Shown: positions 6,406 to 8,735 of the stretch, one piece after another
Position numbering within the stretch: position 1 is the stretch's first letter
Layout of the letters: every line of letters starts with the position of its first letter
DNA from: UMGS1781 sp045628105
GTDB taxonomy: Bacteria > Bacillota > Clostridia > TANB77 > CAG-508
Assembly: GCA_045628105.1 (NCBI GenBank)
Contig: JAZQOX010000049.1
Span: 1 to 8,735 of the forward strand
Length of the DNA: 8,735 nt
Reading direction: 5' to 3'
Translations under genes and position numbers: made by a program
The notes under the pieces: generated by a model
What the model was told of the DNA's origin: nothing
What the model saw: the letters and a program-made list of their open reading frames with translations, nothing else
Databases searched by the model: none

Positions 6406-8583
6406 ATGTTCCAGAATGTAATGAATAAAAATCAGGAAGAACAACAAGAAGAAACAATAACAAGAAGAATAAACCTTAAGGGGTTATTGAAAATAAACGA
6501 TATAGTATTATATGCGATTGCTTTTTTAGCATCAATTGTAAGCTTTGGCAATGAATTATCTCCATTTGGACTAGCTATATTTGCTGCTGCATGTAGCAAT
6601 AAAATTCCGGTTGGAATATTGTATATTGCAGTTGCTGTAGGTACTTTAATTGGCGGAGGATTAAGTGGACTTTTAGCTTTTTTAATTAGTTCATTAGTAT
6701 TTATTGCTCTTATTTTAATTTTTAGACCAAATATAAAAAATCCAGATGCAAATGAAAAACAAAACTTAGGTGTATTTGTGGCTGTTTCAGCATTTGTTGT
6801 GCAAGCGTGCAAAATGTTTTTTACGATGTTTCTTGTTTACGATTTAATAGCAAGTATTATGCTTGGTATAATTACATATATTTTCTATAAAATCTTTTCA
6901 AATTCAATTATTGTAATAAACCAATATGGTATTAAAAGAGCTTTTGCTGTTGAAGAAGTTATGGGAGCATGTTTACTAATTTCAATTGCTTTATGTGCTT
7001 TTAGTAAAATTCATATTTGGGGATTATCAATTACAAATATTTTGAGCGTTATGTTAGTTTTATTTTTAGGATGGAAGAATGGTATGCTTGTAGGAGGAAC
7101 TACAGGTATTACAATAGGAATGGTTCTTGGGATAATAAATTCTACAAGTCCTATTTTAATTGCTTCATATGCTATTTCAGGAATGATTGCGGGAATATTA
7201 AATAGACTTGGAAAAATTGGTGTTATAGTGGGATTTTGCGTAGGAAATGCAGTTCTTACATATGTTGCAAATGGAAATACCGTTCCAATAATTACTATAA
7301 GAGAAATACTTATTGGCTCACTTGGATTACTTGCAATACCAAAAAGCGTACATATTGATATAACAGATATAATAAATCAAACCAAATGTCTACCTACAGT
7401 TGCAGGAACTTTAGAAGGAAAGAAAGAAACAGCAAGTAAACTTAATAGTGTTTCAGAAACGATTTTGCAAATGGCTAGAAGCTATGATGATTCAGCAAGT
7501 GATACATTAGCAAAAAAAATAGAAGACGAAAGTATAAAAAGCTTTAAAGAAGAGGTAATGAATAATCTTGAAGATATGCAAGATAATTTACTATATGACG
7601 ATATACTATTAAATGATGATGTAATTTTAGATAGATGTTATAAAATTTTAGAAGAAAAAGAGAACATTACATCAGATGAATTTATAAGCATTCTTGAAGA
7701 ATGTAATAGCTATAAAATGATAAAAGACAATATAGAAGACAGTGTTAAAGACATACTTAAAGTTTTAAACAGTACATATAGAATAAACAAATTAAACACA
7801 TTATGGAAGCATAAAGAAGCAAGTAATAAAAAAACACTTGCTAAACAATTAGGAGGAGTTTCAAAAGTAATATCAACACTTGCTGAAGATATTACTGAAC
7901 ATGAAGTGAAAGATGAAGATAAAAAAGCATACAAACTTTCAATAGGAACAGCATCTGCAATAAAGAATTTTAGCGAAATTTCCGGTGACAATTTTGTTAA
8001 TACAAAGTTACATGATGGCAAATATATGATGGCAATAAGCGATGGGATGGGCTCAGGAGAAAGAGCGAATAAAAGTAGCAATACAGTCATTCAAATGCTA
8101 AAAAAATTATTAACAACAGGGTTTGATAATGATGTTTCAATCGGATTAATAAATTCTGCTGTGAACTTAAATTCAGATGATGAAACATATGCAACAATTG
8201 ACATTTCAATAATTGATTTGAAAAATGGAAATATAGAGTTTGTAAAAAATGGTGCGTGTCCAACTTTTATTAAAACAGGAAAAAATGTTGAAGTTGTAAA
8301 AGCAGTGTCATTACCAGCGGGTGTTTTTGATAAGATTGATTTAGTTGTATATGATAAAGATCTAAAAGAAAATGATATTATTGTAATGTGTAGTGATGGA
8401 ATAATTGAATCAAGTTCTCAATATGTAAACAAGGAATTATGGATTAAAGAATTACTTGAAAATATAAACACAGAAGATGTTCAAAAGATTGCAAATATTA
8501 TTAAACAAGAAGCAATAGATAACGGACTTGGAATTGCAAGAGATGATATGACAGTTATTGTTGCAAAAATTGAAAAAATCTAA
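6406..8583 (+). CDS. spoIIE: Stage II sporulation protein E (SpoIIE), PP2C-type serine phosphatase, short form
   Basis: This 725-residue protein has a cytoplasmic N-terminal stretch, a hydrophobic region of about ten membrane segments (about residues 30-312), a helical cytoplasmic middle region (about 330-505) and a C-terminal PP2C phosphatase domain (about 510-725). Phosphatase motifs are SGDNF with D528, AISDGMGSGERA with D546, TYATIDISIIDL, CSDGI with D664, and ARDDMTVIVA with D713 and D714, so metal ligands look intact. In Bacillus, SpoIIE sits at the polar septum with FtsZ and dephosphorylates SpoIIAA-P, freeing sigma-F in the forespore. The start is firm: AGGAGG ends 6 bases before the ATG. 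At 725 residues it is about 75-100 shorter than usual. The loss lies between QLGGVSKVISTLAEDI (481-496) and YKLSIGTASA (509-518), where other SpoIIE proteins carry a regulatory segment, and the usual cysteine pairs of the middle region are absent. Confidence 0.95.
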   Translation: MFQNVMNKNQEEQQEETITRRINLKGLLKINDIVLYAIAFLASIVSFGNELSPFGLAIFAAACSNKIPVGILYIAVAVGTLIGGGLSGLLAFLISSLVFIALILIFRPNIKNPDANEKQNLGVFVAVSAFVVQACKMFFTMFLVYDLIASIMLGIITYIFYKIFSNSIIVINQYGIKRAFAVEEVMGACLLISIALCAFSKIHIWGLSITNILSVMLVLFLGWKNGMLVGGTTGITIGMVLGIINSTSPILIASYAISGMIAGILNRLGKIGVIVGFCVGNAVLTYVANGNTVPIITIREILIGSLGLLAIPKSVHIDITDIINQTKCLPTVAGTLEGKKETASKLNSVSETILQMARSYDDSASDTLAKKIEDESIKSFKEEVMNNLEDMQDNLLYDDILLNDDVILDRCYKILEEKENITSDEFISILEECNSYKMIKDNIEDSVKDILKVLNSTYRINKLNTLWKHKEASNKKTLAKQLGGVSKVISTLAEDITEHEVKDEDKKAYKLSIGTASAIKNFSEISGDNFVNTKLHDGKYMMAISDGMGSGERANKSSNTVIQMLKKLLTTGFDNDVSIGLINSAVNLNSDDETYATIDISIIDLKNGNIEFVKNGACPTFIKTGKNVEVVKAVSLPAGVFDKIDLVVYDKDLKENDIIVMCSDGIIESSSQYVNKELWIKELLENINTEDVQKIANIIKQEAIDNGLGIARDDMTVIVAKIEKI

Positions 8584-8590
8584 GTTGAAT

Positions 8591-8633
8591 AAAAGATCAT
8601 CAATAGTTTTATAATACTATTGGTGATTTTTTT
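8591..8633 (+). terminator. Intrinsic terminator of spoIIE
   Basis: A 12-base stem with one G-U pair joins 8596-8607 (ATCATCAATAGT) and 8616-8627 (ACTATTGGTGAT) around an 8-base loop. It is extended by a G-U pair and A-T pairs between 8591-8594 and the T-run that begins at 8628. It starts 8 bases after the spoIIE stop. The 3' arm contains GGTGAT, which lies 6 bases before the next ATG. Confidence 0.8.
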
Positions 8634-8735
8634 ATGAAATTTACTATTTTGAAATCAAAAAACGATAACAAAAGTTTTGAAATTTTCAAACTATTAGGAG
8701 CGGATATTCATAACATTGATGACTTAGAAGATACC
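8634..8735 (+). CDS. Start of an unidentified protein (runs off the right edge)
   Basis: From the ATG at 8634 the frame stays open for 34 codons to the window end, reading MKFTILKSKNDNKSFEIF and then KLLGADIHNIDDLEDT. GGTGAT, which matches the 3' part of the Shine-Dalgarno consensus, ends 6 bases before the ATG but lies within the terminator stem. The fragment begins with a short beta strand and a helix ending in LLGAD, as in small alpha/beta proteins. I do not recognise the family; it does not look like TilS, which follows spoIIE in many Clostridia. It could be a small V-ATPase subunit F-like or other Rossmann-like protein, but 34 residues are too few to decide. Confidence 0.5.
   Translation, partial: MKFTILKSKNDNKSFEIFKLLGADIHNIDDLEDT

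Noticed and set aside
6432..6812. 126-codon open frame antisense to the spoIIE membrane region
   Set aside because: It lies opposite recognised SpoIIE membrane segments and shows no start signal or family pattern.
7710..8090. 126-codon open frame antisense to spoIIE
   Set aside because: It mirrors the strongly coding spoIIE phosphatase region, has no ribosome binding site and gives a composition typical of a reverse-strand shadow.

Overview
The window looks like chromosomal DNA of an endospore-forming member of the Clostridia, probably an anaerobic gut-type lineage. The sequence is very AT-rich, ribosome binding sites are strong AGGAGG-type, promoters are sigma-A-like, and the window holds SpoIIE and a YtxC-like protein, which are markers of endospore formers. 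The standard genetic code fits all genes. I see no integrase, transposase, CRISPR array, tRNA or rRNA.

Layout. On the minus strand, read right to left, are a lysine-rich DUF4912 protein (2054-2962), a GH57 alpha-glucan branching-type enzyme (446-2038) 15 bases downstream, and the N-terminal part of a YtxC-like sporulation protein (364 down to the window edge). Divergent from these is a lone plus-strand ORF6N (KilA-N-like) gene with a PLD-like C-terminus (3196-4104), driven by a textbook promoter and carrying a 29-base perfect hairpin in its coding sequence. Next comes gdpP (4249-6252), the membrane-bound cyclic-di-AMP phosphodiesterase, with its own promoter and a clear terminator. Then comes spoIIE (6406-8583), the sporulation phosphatase, again with its own promoter region and terminator. 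The start of an unidentified gene runs off the right edge (8634-8735).

How the genes relate. DUF4912-GH57 looks like a glycogen or alpha-glucan unit. YtxC and SpoIIE belong to sporulation. GdpP sets c-di-AMP levels, which bear on cell wall and potassium homeostasis. ORF6N is the only accessory-looking gene. gdpP and spoIIE are co-directional but separated by an intrinsic terminator, so they are probably transcribed separately.

Most notable observations: SpoIIE is short and seems to lack the regulatory segment between its linker helix and the PP2C domain; the spoIIE promoter candidate has a 21-base spacer like Spo0A-activated promoters; the terminator after spoIIE appears to contain the next gene's Shine-Dalgarno sequence; and the ORF6N gene contains a perfect palindrome. 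No wholly new system is evident.
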